Source: Macrotrachela quadricornifera (taxonomy: Eukaryota; Rotifera; Eurotatoria; Philodinida; Philodinidae). From it: 64,000 nucleotides of DNA. A program made the translations under genes and the position numbers. Positions within the stretch are counted from its first letter, which is position 1; each line of letters opens with the position of its first letter. The notes under the pieces were generated by a model. It did no database searches. It was not told the DNA's origin and was given only the letters and a program-made list of their open reading frames with translations. Location of the stretch: positions 430,614-494,613 of the forward strand of contig JAJEKB010020704.1 in NCBI GenBank assembly GCA_022393335.1, given 5' to 3'. Positions 11,237-24,190 of this stretch are shown one piece after another.

Positions 11237-14200
11237 TTAATTTCGTAAATTATCTAGGTACTTACTACGCTGTTGTCTTCTAGTTTTCGGTTTCGTTAAG
11301 ATAAACACGAGCTTCACAAGTAAAGGTGTGATTAATCGTAGGATAGCCGTAAGACCACCAATTGTAGATACAAGTTTAATTATTATTCCAATGGAATTTG
11401 AAGTGTGTGCTGTGTATGAATAAGTACAATAAATTGGTGCACAAGCTTCATAATAATGTTCGAATGAAGAAGAAAGATTCCATCGTTCAATTATCATTTG
11501 TTTAATCATGACTGAGAAAGTTGTATTTGGAAAGAAACGAGTAGAACTTTCATCATAGATAAGTCGATAGGCTTGAAAATATTCTATATCTACATCTTGC
11601 CAAAGCGTTTTATTTATCATGATATATTGAGCCGATAAACAAGAATCTAAATAGTAACACTCGAGGGTTGAAAGAAAAAGGGTGTCACTTGTAAAACATC
11701 CTTTAATTGCACCCGGTGTTGTATAAGGAAAAGTAAAAATCACTCTGCCACTCGTCGTAAGCCACATTGGAGATGTATCAATCACAGTTTCACAACGAGG
11801 ATCAGTAGCACAAATACAATCAAAAGTTGTTGAATTTATATTTTTCACACCAGTTAGATTGAATTTAAACTATAAAGAAAAGAAAGATCATATTTTTTCG
11901 TTATACAGTGAATAGATAGAAGAGGAGATCAGAGATTGGCAGTTTCGACTTCAAGTTCAACACTTTTCGTCAAGCTTCGACTCCGATTGCACCTTCAATC
12001 AAGGGAGAAACGTCAGACTCCGTAATTCTAAGAGAGGGAGTCTTTAGTCTTTTCTTGATTTTATCTTTGACTTCAAAAATTGATCTTTTTCTCTTATTTT
12101 TTCTTTTAATTATCTTTTACATATTCAAATAACTGAATGTACATAATAATAATATGAGCGAAGACAAATGCATAGTAAATAATAATTTTGTGAGATTTCT
12201 TCTATATGATCGTATCACGAAATCAGAGATGTCGATGGATCGAGCATTTACATAAATTACAGGTTCACGAGCTGAGTTTATCACTTCATGTATAACTCAC
12301 AGATTGATCCATTTATAAAAGCTTCGCTCGTCATTTCTTTTCACTTTACATTCTTCTTTCTACATAAATTTATAGTACTTATTGATTCTATTCTTTTGTT
12401 TCTCTCCTATTTTAGTTGTTTTATTACATTTCTTTCGTTCCTACTGATTTTCCGCCTTCTCTCTAAAGCCGTTAACTCATCTTTCATTTAAGTATTCACC
12501 CACTTGTTTTGAGGCATGAACACACATACACATCCATCTTTTTCTTTTAGTTTGATGATAGATATGATGGATTATATCGACACTTTCATATCTTATATTT
12601 GTAGTACATGTATGAACATATACTTTGAATTCATTGTTGCTAACTTAAACTTAATTTATATTTTGCAATATGTACGTATATGTGTAGAAGAAAGGGTAAA
12701 AACCTATTTTTAAACAACTCAGTTTTACGAAATATCAGGAAACTAAAAATGTTAATAAACTAAGGAGTTTATCATCAAATAATTACTAGTAAAGTTTGTG
12801 TTAACCAAGGGGAAAAAACGATAGTTTAAAAAAATGAAATACAAACTACGGAAGTATCGCTTTTTCCCCTTTAGGACAAGAAATGTTTTCAGTTGAAAAT
12901 GCTCACAATCAACAGATAGGAATGGAGCTGTAATGAAGCAGTTTTTTAAAGTTAGATACTTACAGTGGAAAATGATGCTTTTCTTTTCCGAATGAATACT
13001 TACATAGTATGGTGGTTGATTATTATTTTCATTTGATTTATCGTCAAGAACTAGTTTTGCATTATCATATAGGGCAAAAGGTTGATCTACTTGTATGAAA
13101 AGATGTACTACATCAACAAGAACATCAAAATCAATAATTAATGATTGAACAAATTGATTGTATGTTGTATTTAATTGAAAATCAAAATCAAATTTAGTGA
13201 GTACATTTGACGTAACCAAAGATTGAGTTTCAAAGCGAGTAATAGCATCAATAATTGTATTGTTAGCCAATTCGCAGAGAATAGATAATAATCGAAAGTG
13301 GATATCTGTCAAACCAGGCCAATGATAAATAGGTTTAACCAGCAAAGTGGGCCCAAAAAATACAAGTAATGATATCCACGATTCACTAACATAATCACTT
13401 GAACATACTTGATGTAAAGTTGCTGATAATGACATAAATTTATTATAAGATATCCTTACATTTTGGCAAGGACATTTTAGTGTATTTGAATGTAAATCTA
13501 ACTGTTGCTTATAGTCAGATGATGATGGTTTTGATACAGTCATTATAGTTGTTTGAGTATTCAGCGAAGTGAATATAACAAGAATGAGAATTGAATCTTA
13601 AATGACGCAAACAAAAAGAGAGATAAAAATAGAAAATATTAAAGATAGATATGTCTTTTGAGAAATTATGGAAAAAAACATCTTTGATATTAAATGTAAC
13701 ATATGATAAATCTAAGATAAGAAGCCTTATTAGAAAGTCAAATAAGACAAAGTCTGCTCCCTATATTGTCAGGGTGCAACTCTTATATTCATTCGTTATT
13801 TCGTAACGAAAAACTTTCTAAAGGATTAATAATGAAAATAAATTCTTTAGTAAACATTTAAAATTCTCTTACTAATGTCCGCACCAGAACTAGGTACAGG
13901 TGGATATAAGCTCAATAACTACATAACCGCAATAGTATAGTGATCGGCGATTTTCACTAATTGAAATAGGAGACTTTGGGATGTTTTTCCTCCCAATGAT
14001 GTGTATGAACAAATCATTTCGAATAGTATCATTCATGAAAATCCTTTCTTGGAATATAGAGAAACAATATGCCAATCGAATAAATTACTCATTATGATAT
14101 TCATATTTTAATCAGCATTAAAATCCGAACATTTTCCAGAACTCTATTTTGTACTTTATGAAAAGTCAATTTTTTGTGATTGAGGACTTTCACGCGTTTG

Positions 14201-14969
14201 AAAAAATATATTTCTCTATTTTTCATTTATAATCTTTGCAAATCGATACAATAGAATATGCTAATTATGAATGCCATACCTAATATAGAAAAAATATGAC
14301 ATTCATAATTGGCATACTCTATTGTATCGATTTGCAAAGATTACAAAAGAAAAAAGAAAAAAAAATTTTCCATTCCAACGAAAGATTTTCATGAATGACT
14401 TTGTTCATACACATCATTGGGAGGAAAGACATTCCAAAATCTCCTCTTTCGATTACTGAAAACCGCCGATCACTAAACTATTTCGGTTGTGGAGTTATTG
14501 AGTTTATCTACTCGAAACTAATTCTGGTGCAGACATTAAGTTAAATCGTATATGATTATGATTCAAGTTTTAGAAATTAAACAATTCGTACCTGCAAGTA
14601 GAAACAGATATAAACGTGTAGTTATGCGTTGTTGTTTAACCCTTTGAGGACCGACTTCTTTTTATAAAAGAACTAAAGTTGTACCATCAACATCAGTTAT
14701 AATCCGAAAAACTCTTAACTATCATAGTGATTATACTTGTTTGTACTGCAACGACACAAATAGAGAACCCTGAGATAGAAAAAGGAATATAACACTTGAC
14801 GAATCTAATCTAACAAATTCAAAAACTTTTGTTTCGACTAAAATTTTTAAGGCCGTATATATACGGCCACGGTCTCCAAAGGGTTAATAGCACTTTCTGT
14901 TCGATCATTATTTGATTTGAACATATTTAATTTTTTTATCCATTTAGTTAATGTACGAATGTAAGCCAT
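11237..14969 (-). CDS. two-transmembrane cysteine-rich protein, tandem copy 2, exon 1 broken by a MITE
   Basis: Three exons: 14969-14592, 13596-13004 and 11869-11237. Introns are phase 1 inside TM1 (GCAG|GTACG ... TTTAAG|AT) and phase 0 (TAT|GTAAGT ... TTATAG|TTT). Without the inserted element the product is about 451 residues: an N-terminus starting MAYIRTLTKW, TM1 (TRLYLFLLADSILILVIFTS), ectodomain with LKCPCQ, LHQVCSSDYV, CICATD, ECYYLDSC and CAPIYCTYSY, TM2 (IGIIIKLVSTIGGLTAILRL) and a basic tail. Same family as its neighbours. Exon 1 is interrupted by a piggyBac-type MITE at a TTAA (14636-14887); the inserted DNA is 248 nt and brings in stops, so this allele cannot encode the full protein. 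Its start lies only 38 bp downstream of the stop of copy 3, so its promoter may be shared or inside copy 3. Confidence 0.7.
13873..14538. mobile_element. foldback element in the TM1 intron of copy 2
   Basis: Large inverted repeat: TAATGTCCGCACCAGAAC at the left end and its diverged complement ending at 14538. Further inner blocks (GTGATCGGCG, CATCATTGGGAGGAAA-type, and TCTTTGCAAATCGATACAATAG near the centre at about 14280) also recur inverted. The right arm is shorter by about 150 bp, as if internally deleted. No coding potential. The two arms would form a long hairpin in the pre-mRNA. Confidence 0.7.
14636..14887. mobile_element. piggyBac-type MITE inside a coding exon
   Basis: TTAA at 14636-14639 and 14884-14887 flanks a 244-bp element with inverted ends CCCTTTGAGGACCG and (inverted) CCCTTTGGAGACCG. 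Next to the right end lies a perfect 18-bp palindrome, GGCCGTATATATACGGCC (14852-14869), starting 15 nt inside the TTAA. There is no open frame. It interrupts exon 1 of the membrane-protein gene 11237-14969. Keeping one TTAA restores a 130-nt exon with the right phase (43 codons plus 1 nt). Confidence 0.85.
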
Positions 14970-15006
14970 AAAATGTTCTATAAATTAGATTTAGAAGACA
15001 CATTTT

Positions 15007-18000
15007 TTAATATAATGCTTTACCTTTATCAAAACTGTTCCTTAGTGAATGAAATTTAAGATTCAATGAAATTCTAACTAAGGAAACAGCAGTTATACGT
15101 AGTATGATTATTAGACCACTATACAAGCTGATTAATAATGTTATTGTATAGGACAAATTCATATAATCTCTTTTTGTGTATGTACAAAATGTAGGAGCAC
15201 ATTCAGTAAAATATTTTGAATAGTTCATCTTTGTTGACCATTCTTCAACAAGTAGATTAGTTAAACTATCGTTTAAAGAAATTTTAGATCGATTAGAAGA
15301 TAAAATTGAGTTAGTCCAATTCAATGTTGTCTAAATAAGAAGATTTTTTATGTGGTAGATAAAATTTTATAGTATATATACTTGACTCAAAGCTGGAAAG
15401 TAGTCAGCAAAATTTTGAAGACAGTTAATATTATAAAGACAATCCAATGTGCTTGGAAGAAGAGCTTCAAATGGAGTACATCCTCCAAAGAATCCATCAA
15501 CTATTGCAGAAGCATTCGGTTCAAAATAAGGAGGTTCAATGGGCCAAAGATGATGATTCTCCGTACTTTTTGCGTATGATAATGAGTAGAAACCAGCTGG
15601 AACTGTTGGACCTTTTGAATAGCAAGTTGAACCCAGAATAGCACTATCATGAGAAGCATTTTTATCGAAATAATATGTGGTGGTTAGAAGTACGTTATCC
15701 GGTGGATTCATATTCGAATTTATATCAACTATTCCATTTGTACCTAGTGCTGATATCAAAGAGTTTGATCGGGTTATTATTTGTAAGAAGTTTAATAATG
15801 AAACAGTTTGAAAAGATATGCTATCTTGAGCAATCTGAAGATTTCTATCAATATAAGATTGAACTTCATTTTCTTGAAGAACTTCAACGGTGATGAGTTC
15901 ATCATTATTAAAATTGGCTAATGTTTGAGAAACTGTATTTTGACAGAATGAGCAAAGAGCAGCAAGAAGTTTAAACTAAATATAAAAATAAACAATTCTT
16001 ATATTTTAAAAATCTTTTGTTAATCATTCATAGATTAAAGTGCATAGTCAAAAATAATGTTCTAAAAAAATGAGTACATTTCTCTGTTCCTTACAGAATA
16101 AAAACTTACGAGGAAACTATCCCAGATATTCTGCTCCAATTCCGTTCGTTTCATACATCATTGGATAGAAGGCCTTGACTGATTAAAAAGCCTAAGTGGA
16201 TTTCGGCCAACGATTATTTTTCCAAAAATTTTGTTGATTTTGCTAAATTTTTCATTCATTCATAAGTACTTACTGACAAAATAAAAAACAATGCTTTTTT
16301 GTTTATTTTTAGAAGAATATCCTACTTAGATGTAATCAAAAATTCTAAGAACATTAAATAAAAATAGAAAAATTTGGGGATATCCTTAGCCCATGTCACC
16401 ACTTTTTTGACAAATACGTCGCAAACATTCTAGCTCATTTTAACTTTTTACAGTGAGAAAGACACTTCATTTATTTCTCTACAGGATAAAGGTCAGTGCG
16501 CCATGGTGTATTAAATGATCAGTACAAATATCTAATTATTAGTTGGATGATTATTGATTAATTTATTATTCATTTATTTAGGAAATGTTGAGATCGACTG
16601 AACGTAATCTCTTACAAGTGCAATTTTTTTATCGCAATTTGACCATAGTTGAACACATAATAGTTTTATTTTATCAAATATTTAGGATAATTGCCAGCAG
16701 TATTTATTCTAAGACCAATCCATGAAGATCTAATTTGTTAAAGCTTGTTTCTTCAAAAATGGTTAGACACCTTGGGAACTGCATGAGCTAATCATATTTC
16801 GTTTTCTTTAAAAGTTCGAAAAAATTTTTGTTTTTAAATATCAGTTGTGTTCCAGCACTGCTATGGGTAGGACACTGATTTACTTTAGAAAAGTGAGTCA
16901 TAAGTTATTTGATGCTAGTTGGCTTATTGAACATAAATCATGTAACACTGTTGTTCATAAAGACGGATTTTAATCAAAACTTGAAGGCTATATGTTTTAA
17001 ATGAAATAATTCTGAGTGTAGTTAAAAACAAAATCATAGAGTACAGGTGCGTTATTAGAATTTGTCCGAAAGTTTTTGATAATGGAATATGGAAATAAAT
17101 AGAGACATCAGATTTGAAATGCATAAGAATGTTTGATGATCATCGATGACTTCATACTCATCCAATGTTATTAATTATATTAGAGTATAAAGTATCAATA
17201 CTCAAGTAAATCTAAAAACGCCTTCGATAGACACGGCGACTGCTCGACAATCATTTCGATCAAACCTTTCTCTTTCTGTTAACCCTTTCACCTCGATTCA
17301 ATTTTCATAGAAAGTAACATCTCTAAATTCGTTTTATTAGAAAACAAAATATAGCATAAGATGCAACGTGAAACGCTCTACAATCTACATCATAAAGCTT
17401 ATTTCAATTGTGTACCTTTTGTTTTTAGAAAATGCAAAATTTTATGCGATCAATTCTTGCAACCTCAACATTTGGTCGCACACAGTTTTGCTTTTTTTTG
17501 AAAACAAAAAGTACACAATTGAAATTAGCTTTACTATGGAGATGGTAGAGTTTTTCACGCTGCATCTTATGATATATGCTGTTTCTTTTAATAGAACGTA
17601 TTTAGAGATTAGAATATGAAATATACCGTGAGTCACCGGTGGCTCACATCGGGGTGAAAGAGTTAAGATGCGCACCTCCCGAAGAATCTAATGTGCAGCT
17701 AGCTGTGGTTTCGATCGCCTCAATTTTGAATAATCGGCCACTCACCTTTTTTTGTGCAATAGAAAGATTATTAAAATTCTCAAAGACCAGCTATAAAGAT
17801 GTCTTGAGGAAAATCTCTAATGCTTGGATACGATCGCTGATAATCTCAAAGTCAAACCTGCACTTTATTGTCTCATAAATTTTAAGTTAAACAAGAAAGA
17901 AATCCAATCAAATCTATTGGAAATCTTTTAGAAGCCGCTTCCATTTGAGATATCAATAGCTTGAAAAACGATTAGTATTCTCTATTATCAATTAACAATC

Positions 18001-20215
18001 GATCCAAACAAAAATAGTATTATACAGTTTCCAGAAAACTAGTGTTCTTAATGAGTTCTATTACTATTATTCATAGACAGACCTGTATTAATAAATGGTG
18101 ATTTTTCTTGTCATCAATTAATTCGTATGTTTATTGTATAGATATCTATTATTCATTTCTCTTTCTCGGTTTAATTTCACAAGATTTTATTAATGTTAAA
18201 TTATAAAATGTTGAGTTGAAAAAAAATATTCTAGAAAATAAGAAAGAAATTATATTCATGAAAAATACGTGACAAAACATAAATGAAAAAAAAGGAATAT
18301 TGTATAGGACAGCAAAACGTAAGTACATATGTTCGAATCTAATTCTTCTCCTATTTTGAATATATGTTTGATAGGTATCGAGAACTCGATATATAGCTGT
18401 GCATATGCCGATATTTTTTCCTTTTGAATTTTTTTCTGAGCCCTCGAAGAGTGTTTCGATGAGTCGTTCCACTTTGATAGGTATAGACCCATCGACAGTT
18501 AGGTTCGGTATAATGTTGTATCTACCATATTCGCTAATTCTGAACTATCAGCAGTAACCACGATCCACGAATTGGCAATTCTATAGAAAACTAGGAAAAT
18601 TTAGAAAATTTCCTTGATTTCCCTAGAATTATTGAGAGTGAGAATGTAGCTATCTTTCCACTTAACAGTGTAGTGGAAGTCTGGGAAATCTTTCTTGATC
18701 TGCCAATTTGTTAATCGTGATTATATCTCTACTGGGAGATACCTTCCAAGTCATGCCATCACTACTTCCATCCTCGAAGAATCCTCGAATGGCATTCTTC
18801 AAAAATCTATAACAATAAGTAATATTGTCAAATGATCAGAACACAATTACAGATTGTCGAAAACGTGTCTAAATACAACTATATAAATCATTTAAACATC
18901 TTATCTTCTAATATCCTTCTAAATAATGTTTTATCTGATGAAAACAAAAATGAGATGTATCAATGAAAAATACGATTACCTACTTGAGAGTTAGCCGTTG
19001 TTCGAAAATCCATTACTAGAAATGTACTTGCATATTGGAGAGAAAGTGCTTTAATCCATTCTTCACTAATAGAAATACTTGAACATACTGGATGAAATGA
19101 TATTGTTGTAGAAACAAAGTTATTATAGGGAATTGTAATATTTTTGCATGGACATCGTAGTGTTTCTCCATGTTTGCGATAGAGTTCAACAAATAAATCT
19201 TGATTGACATTTGAAATTCTGACTGTTAGAGTTTGTGGATTTATCAAGGCACTGAAGAAAAGAATGTAACAGATTACTGAAAATAAATAAGACTAATGTA
19301 ATAGAAAATATAGAATTTATCGAAAAACTTTTCTTGTTTTCTACTCTCTGAAAATACCAATTATTTCTATAGTCGGTTTTTTTTAAAATGCCAGCCGCTA
19401 TTTTTTGAATAACTTCTCGATAGGAACAAAGTAGATATCTACGATTTTGACCATTCGATAGAGCGACGTGGGGAGCATATGTCCATATAAGATTAATTAG
19501 ATTCAAAGAAGTTTTACATAACTCTTTTCAAAGTGAAAAATTTTTTGTTGCCGATTTTCTTTAGTTTTCATAGCAGCCTAAACTCAAATTACATCAAAAT
19601 GTAGCCAAAACAGTCTTGTATTCTTGATAAAATTTTGAGACTTTTCTATCATTTTCTCGAAAAGAAATAAGTTCAAAAGACAAAAATTTGATTGAGAATA
19701 TAAGTCTATTTGGGGCATATTTTGGTGCAATTAGAGTCTAGGTTGCTATGAAAACTAAAGAAAATCGGCAACAAAAAATTTTTCACTTCGATAAAAGCTA
19801 TAAAAAACTTCTTTGAATCTGATGAATCTTATATGAATAGATGCTCCCCACGTCGCTCTATCGAGTGGTGAAAACCGCAGATCTGTACTTCGTTCCTATC
19901 GAGAGTTATTCAAAAAAATCGACTATAGTTATTTGAAGTGGAATAAGACTCTGAATATATATATTTTATTCTATTCTTTATTACAACCATATCTGTATCG
20001 TTAAGATTGCTTTATTCTTGAAAATAAATGATTTAAACATGCTTACCTATCAGAAGAGATACATAAAAATGAGTGGCATATTTTTGATGTTGAATAACTT
20101 TAGCTGGATCTTCTGGTTCATCATTCTCATCTTCATATTCATTTTCATCAGGAATAAAAAGATTATAATTGTGTATTCGATTATCGAGCCATTGAAGAAA
20201 TCGTCGAATATTCAT
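15007..20215 (-). CDS. two-transmembrane cysteine-rich protein, tandem copy 3
   Basis: Four exons, all phase-checked: 20215-20047, 19276-18984, 15975-15382 and 15330-15007. Together they give 1,380 nt, 459 residues. ATG 20215 opens an N-terminus MNIRRFLQWLDNRI with an acidic stretch (ENEYEDENDEPEDP). TM1 spans the first junction (FYVSLLI|VICYILFFSALI); the ectodomain has LRCPCKN, FHPVCSS, CTPFEALLPSTLDCLYN and CAPTFCTYT; TM2 is LSYTITLLISLYSGLIIILR. The introns are 770 bp (contains a foldback element), 3,008 bp (contains a piggyBac-type MITE) and 51 bp. The phase-1 intron in TM1 matches the one in copy 2, while the later introns fall at different places in each copy. Function unknown; probably a plasma-membrane protein. 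Confidence 0.75.
17279..17666. mobile_element. piggyBac-type MITE with internal inverted repeat
   Basis: TTAA at 17279-17282 and 17663-17666 bounds ends CCCTTTCACCTCGAT and (inverted) CTCTTTCACCCCGAT. Just inside the right terminal repeat is the near-perfect palindrome GTGAGTCACCGGTGGCTCAC. The interior also folds back: TTATTTCAATTGTGTACCTT near 17400 recurs inverted near 17525. No transposase remnant was recognised. It lies in the 3-kb intron of copy 3. Confidence 0.8.
19362..19937. mobile_element. foldback element in the first intron of copy 3
   Basis: Two arms of about 190 bp in inverted orientation around 19650. Outer blocks ATTATTTCTATAGTCG (left) and its complement near 19930, then CTCGATAGGAACAAAGTA, GAGCGACGTGGGGAGCAT and GTTGCCGATTTTCTTTAGTT-type blocks, all recur inverted with 85-95% identity by eye. 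The left arm has an extra insertion of about 26 bp near 19388. No coding potential. Confidence 0.75.
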
Positions 20216-23200
20216 TATTGAAATGACGAAGAATATTTCAATTCACTTGTATCGTTGTTTTTTTTACCTTTCTTGAAATACTGAAAAAATCAAGTCAATT
20301 AATAATCAAAATAAATAATAAGTAATAGTGTACTAACAAAAAAATTCTTCATTATCGAAAACAAATATTGATTGAGGACTTTTTTCTAGTTCGATTGTTT
20401 AATGTTTTGATAAAATTACTAAATAAATATGGAAACCTTGAATTTAAATTGGAGTGTTATGTGTACTTCAAAAAGTAAAAAATAATTGATGACAAATTGA
20501 TTTTGATCAAATTATTTTAAAAAAAATTATTCTTGAAAACAGTAAGAAATAGGGATATACCAGTTCACATTCGCCAACTCCGTCCAAATGAACTAGAGAA
20601 TTACTTGAATAGTTCTTTTAAAATGAGCTCAACTTAAAGTTAAATTAGAAAACCAATTTAAAACGATATAACTACTATTTTAGTTGATAATAATAAATAG
20701 GAGATCCATCAATTGTCACCATCAATTCTGAATATATGAGTATCTTACTTCACTAGAAACTGATCACTATCATCTTATAAATGAAGAACTAGAAGAACAA
20801 CACTTCTATATATAGGTGTCGATAATCTTTATTGAATTAGAAACAAAAACATAATGATTAGTATAGGCTGATGACACATTATAAGCCGAATCAAAGTTTA
20901 AAAATAAACAGGTTCTTACGAGTATCGGCATGGGTCAATATTCGCACAGAAAACCATAGGTAACAATGACTATTTTTGCAATAGCTGTACGAATCATTTT
21001 CATCTTCGAATTCGACCAAGATATTAATGAGAGAAAGCTGACCGATTCTAGAGTGTAATCAGTTTTTGAGTGTAAAAAACACAATATACAGAAACTATGC
21101 ATCATACACATACGAAGATCAGTTTTTCTATATTCTAAAAAAAATATCCACTCTTTAGAAAATACAAAAAATGGCTTACGAGTGTTGTTATACTTACAAA
21201 GATTCCAAAAATGATTTTAAAGATTCATTTTTGAGTTTAAAAAGAAACGAACATTTTTTAAAACGTAATTGGATATTGATTTCCTTATTTTTATGATGAC
21301 ATATACTTCCAGAAGTATTGCTATAAAACTGAAGAATTGATGTTTACATATTTGAAGGAAAAACATTACCTAATCACAGAGTCGTCTCCAATATCTCTTT
21401 TTTCTACTTCTTTATATAGCAATTCTACATCTAGAAATGAAAGTAAATTCAAATATTGTGAAGAGACTAAAAAAAAGTAGTGAAGTTGCATATGATAACT
21501 ATGCAGTAAAACCAGAAAAAAAAATAATAGAAATTTCTGAATTGCTTTATGATAATTTTAATAGAATACATTTTGATATTCCAGTGTTTAATAGAAAAGA
21601 AAATGATTTGAAAGTCATGCCTGCAGGAGGAAATGAGAATTTTGAAAAGCAAATTGAAATAGTTTATATCATGCAGAAAAATATATATACGTTTTTACTT
21701 CGGTGGTAAATGTTAGCACAAGCAAAGACTACATATTTACGTTGAAAATTACTAATACTTTTATGCATAGGAAAAGAAGCATGAAGATCCATTTATATGC
21801 ATCTTAATACATTTATCAAGGAATAAATATCTCATAAACATGCAGTATTCTCATTCCGGAAAACCTTGAAAGTCATAAAGAATTTCTCTAAAATGAAGAA
21901 TAAGAAGTAAAGAGAGATGAATCGATCTGAAAAAAAACCATAAAAACAATTTTTTGAGGGTTTCATCCTTTAGTGAACGAAACTCTGGCACCCTCAATTC
22001 ATCCTAGTGACTTGACAATACACTAGCAGTCGACGATGATTTTGATATCAATTGTAAATGAACAAGAGATGAACCTTGAAGTAATTATAAGAATTGCAGA
22101 ATTTTATTGCCATTAAGTTATATTTTTAGAGTTAATAAATAAACTAGCTGGCTTTACTGCGCATAAGTGTATATACTTTCTAATCATACGACCTTAGTGT
22201 TCTTAACGAAACCAAGCATCTAAGAACACGTCTACCATACATTTTAGCAATTTGAGAGTTGAGAAGATGAAAGTCCTCACGAAGAAATTTCTGGTGTCAC
22301 CTCTAATAATACGATTTTTCAATTGTTTTACTTTTTAAATAAATTGTCCATGCCGAACAATACGCCATGGAACCGATTGGTTCCATGTTATTCCGGAGAC
22401 TTCATAGAAGCAGTATTCTTGCCGAAAAACACAGGAGTTAGTCCAGAATTTACCAGAAAATTTCCAACTGGAATACTGTTTTCATTTGCGGTGATATCAA
22501 AACTCTTGAGTTTTAAATGTGATGAGGCTTATTATATTCAAAATCTAGTCCAAAACTGAAATCTCCAAAAACTAAAAGTATCGCGCTGCTAAATGTTTAA
22601 TTGGTGCGAACAATGCCCTTTTCCGATCCTTAAAATATCTTGATTCTTCATGTTAGAATCAAGTCAATATTGACTTATGGTGATATTCTAAAAGTTGATT
22701 TTACGATAGCTCTCAATTAAATTTTCATATACGCTCTTATCATTACGAGAATAACTAAAATACTCCTTTGCAATTTTCAACAGAGGGGGAGTACTGTATT
22801 AAGAAAATTAAGCGTCATATTGTATCTTATAAATATATTGGGTCTACTGTCTTTAAAAAATGCAACTATAATACGTAGCTTGATAGAGAAAATCAAAGAG
22901 ACTAAGAATATGAGAGCACACTAAACGCTTAAATAAATACGATCCATTTGCAATTGATCATGGTGTATAAAATAAATAATTTAATATAGTGGTTTGAGTG
23001 TATATTTGCTTGAAGTTAGTGAACGATTTACTTTACAATGCTGTCGAATCTATTAGTCTTCTTTTAGCGTATTAAAATACGCAATTGCTTAGCAGATAAA
23101 TGAACTACATGTTCTGTCTGACCAAGAAGTTTACTAAATTAGATTAGAATATTTGTTATTTTCTTTTCATTATTCCTTCATGAAAGTTCATATAGCATTG

Positions 23201-23458
23201 ATATATAAACTAAAAATCAACAATAAAGAATGAATGTAGATGATATTTGATAAAAAAAAGCAACACATAGTTTATAGTACATTATAAAAAATTAATGTGT
23301 CGACTTCCATCATATTAAATAATGTCAATAATATGCAATACAAACACCTATAAGCCGATATCATGTTTGCACATAATTAAGTTTTACGTCGATTTTGAGA
23401 GATAATACTTTTTGTCACTGCTGCTTTCGAACAAAGTGTAGACAGTTCTTAGAGCATA
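20216..23458. other. long intergenic region, no recognised gene
   Basis: About 3.2 kb of AT-rich DNA. The right part of 20216-20400 is the upstream side of copy 3 and may contain its promoter; I see no convincing TATA box. Apart from one short plus-strand frame at 21437-21709, nothing resembles a gene or a well-bounded repeat. Confidence 0.4.
21437..21709 (+). CDS. unassigned 90-residue frame
   Basis: An ATG frame of 90 residues, Lys/Asn/Glu-rich, with a rather protein-like middle part (DNYAVKPEKKIIEISELL, then HFDIPVFNRKENDLKVMPAG). I do not recognise the family. There is no membrane segment or zinc motif, and no clear donor or acceptor to link it with other exons. It could be an exon of a lost gene or chance in AT-rich DNA. 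Confidence 0.2.
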   Translation: MKVNSNIVKRLKKSSEVAYDNYAVKPEKKIIEISELLYDNFNRIHFDIPVFNRKENDLKVMPAGGNENFEKQIEIVYIMQKNIYTFLLRW

Positions 23459-23460
23459 TA

Positions 23461-23958
23461 CAGGATGTCCGAAAATTTATTTAACAAAAGTATTTTCATA
23501 TATCTTTGTTATTTCATTTAATTTTATCGAAACTTTTTTTAAAATTATAGGTGAGTATACCGAATTCTTATTTATTCTAATGATCTTCAATACTTTTATG
23601 CAAAGTCTTCTCCTTGCATTGAAATACAAATATTTTGTTTTCTTTCTCAGATGAAATTCATTGAAAAATTTTTGAAACTTTTTCTTTAAAGCAAAATTTA
23701 CAGAAAACTACTACAGACAGATGAAATAATTATAGAAATGAAAAAAACATAATGTTTTCCTCGATATGTGAAAAAAAAAGCCAAGCTTTTTGTATATCGA
23801 TTCAAGATGAGGCTTCGGCACATTAACATCGAAGATCGTTAGAATAAATAAAAATTCAGTGTATCAATCTATAATTTAAAAAAGAATTATATATAAAACT
23901 AATGACATAGCAAATATATAGGCAAAACAATTTATTAAATCACATTCAGGACATCCTC
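23461..23958. mobile_element. mariner-type MITE
   Basis: Ends CAGGATGTCCGAAAAT (23461) and inverted GAGGATGTCCTGAATG (23958), each flanked by TA (23459-23460 and 23959-23960). The CAGGxTGTCC start is typical of mariner relatives. The similarity fades after about 28 bp. No transposase frame lies inside the 498 bp. Confidence 0.6.
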
Positions 23959-24190
23959 TACGCTTACTTAAGTTTTGTACAACTTATTATAAAAATCTTT
24001 CCGGTCTAATAACCACAACAAGGATAATTAAAGAGAAACGTCCGAAATAGAAAATATTAATTTCCTACTTAATCTCGAAGAACGCAACATCCTTATCAAT
24101 GCCATTTATTAAACCGAGTCGGCAAAAAGAATTAATTTGATTCTATTAAAGAAACTACACTGGTGGCAATGTCAACTTCCTTCTCAACAA

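Noticed and set aside
15367..15759. Separate 130-residue gene starting ISALGTNG
   Set aside because: There is no ATG (the codon is TTG), and the frame continues upstream to an acceptor at 15976; it is exon 3 of copy 3.
17368..17675. Mirror frames containing KLISIVYFLF on both strands
   Set aside because: They come from the inverted repeat within the piggyBac-type MITE 17279-17666.
19186..19506. 106-residue minus frame MNLINLIWTYAPHVALS
   Set aside because: It runs through the foldback element and an intron; splice sites and phase show the real exon begins at 19276 in another frame.
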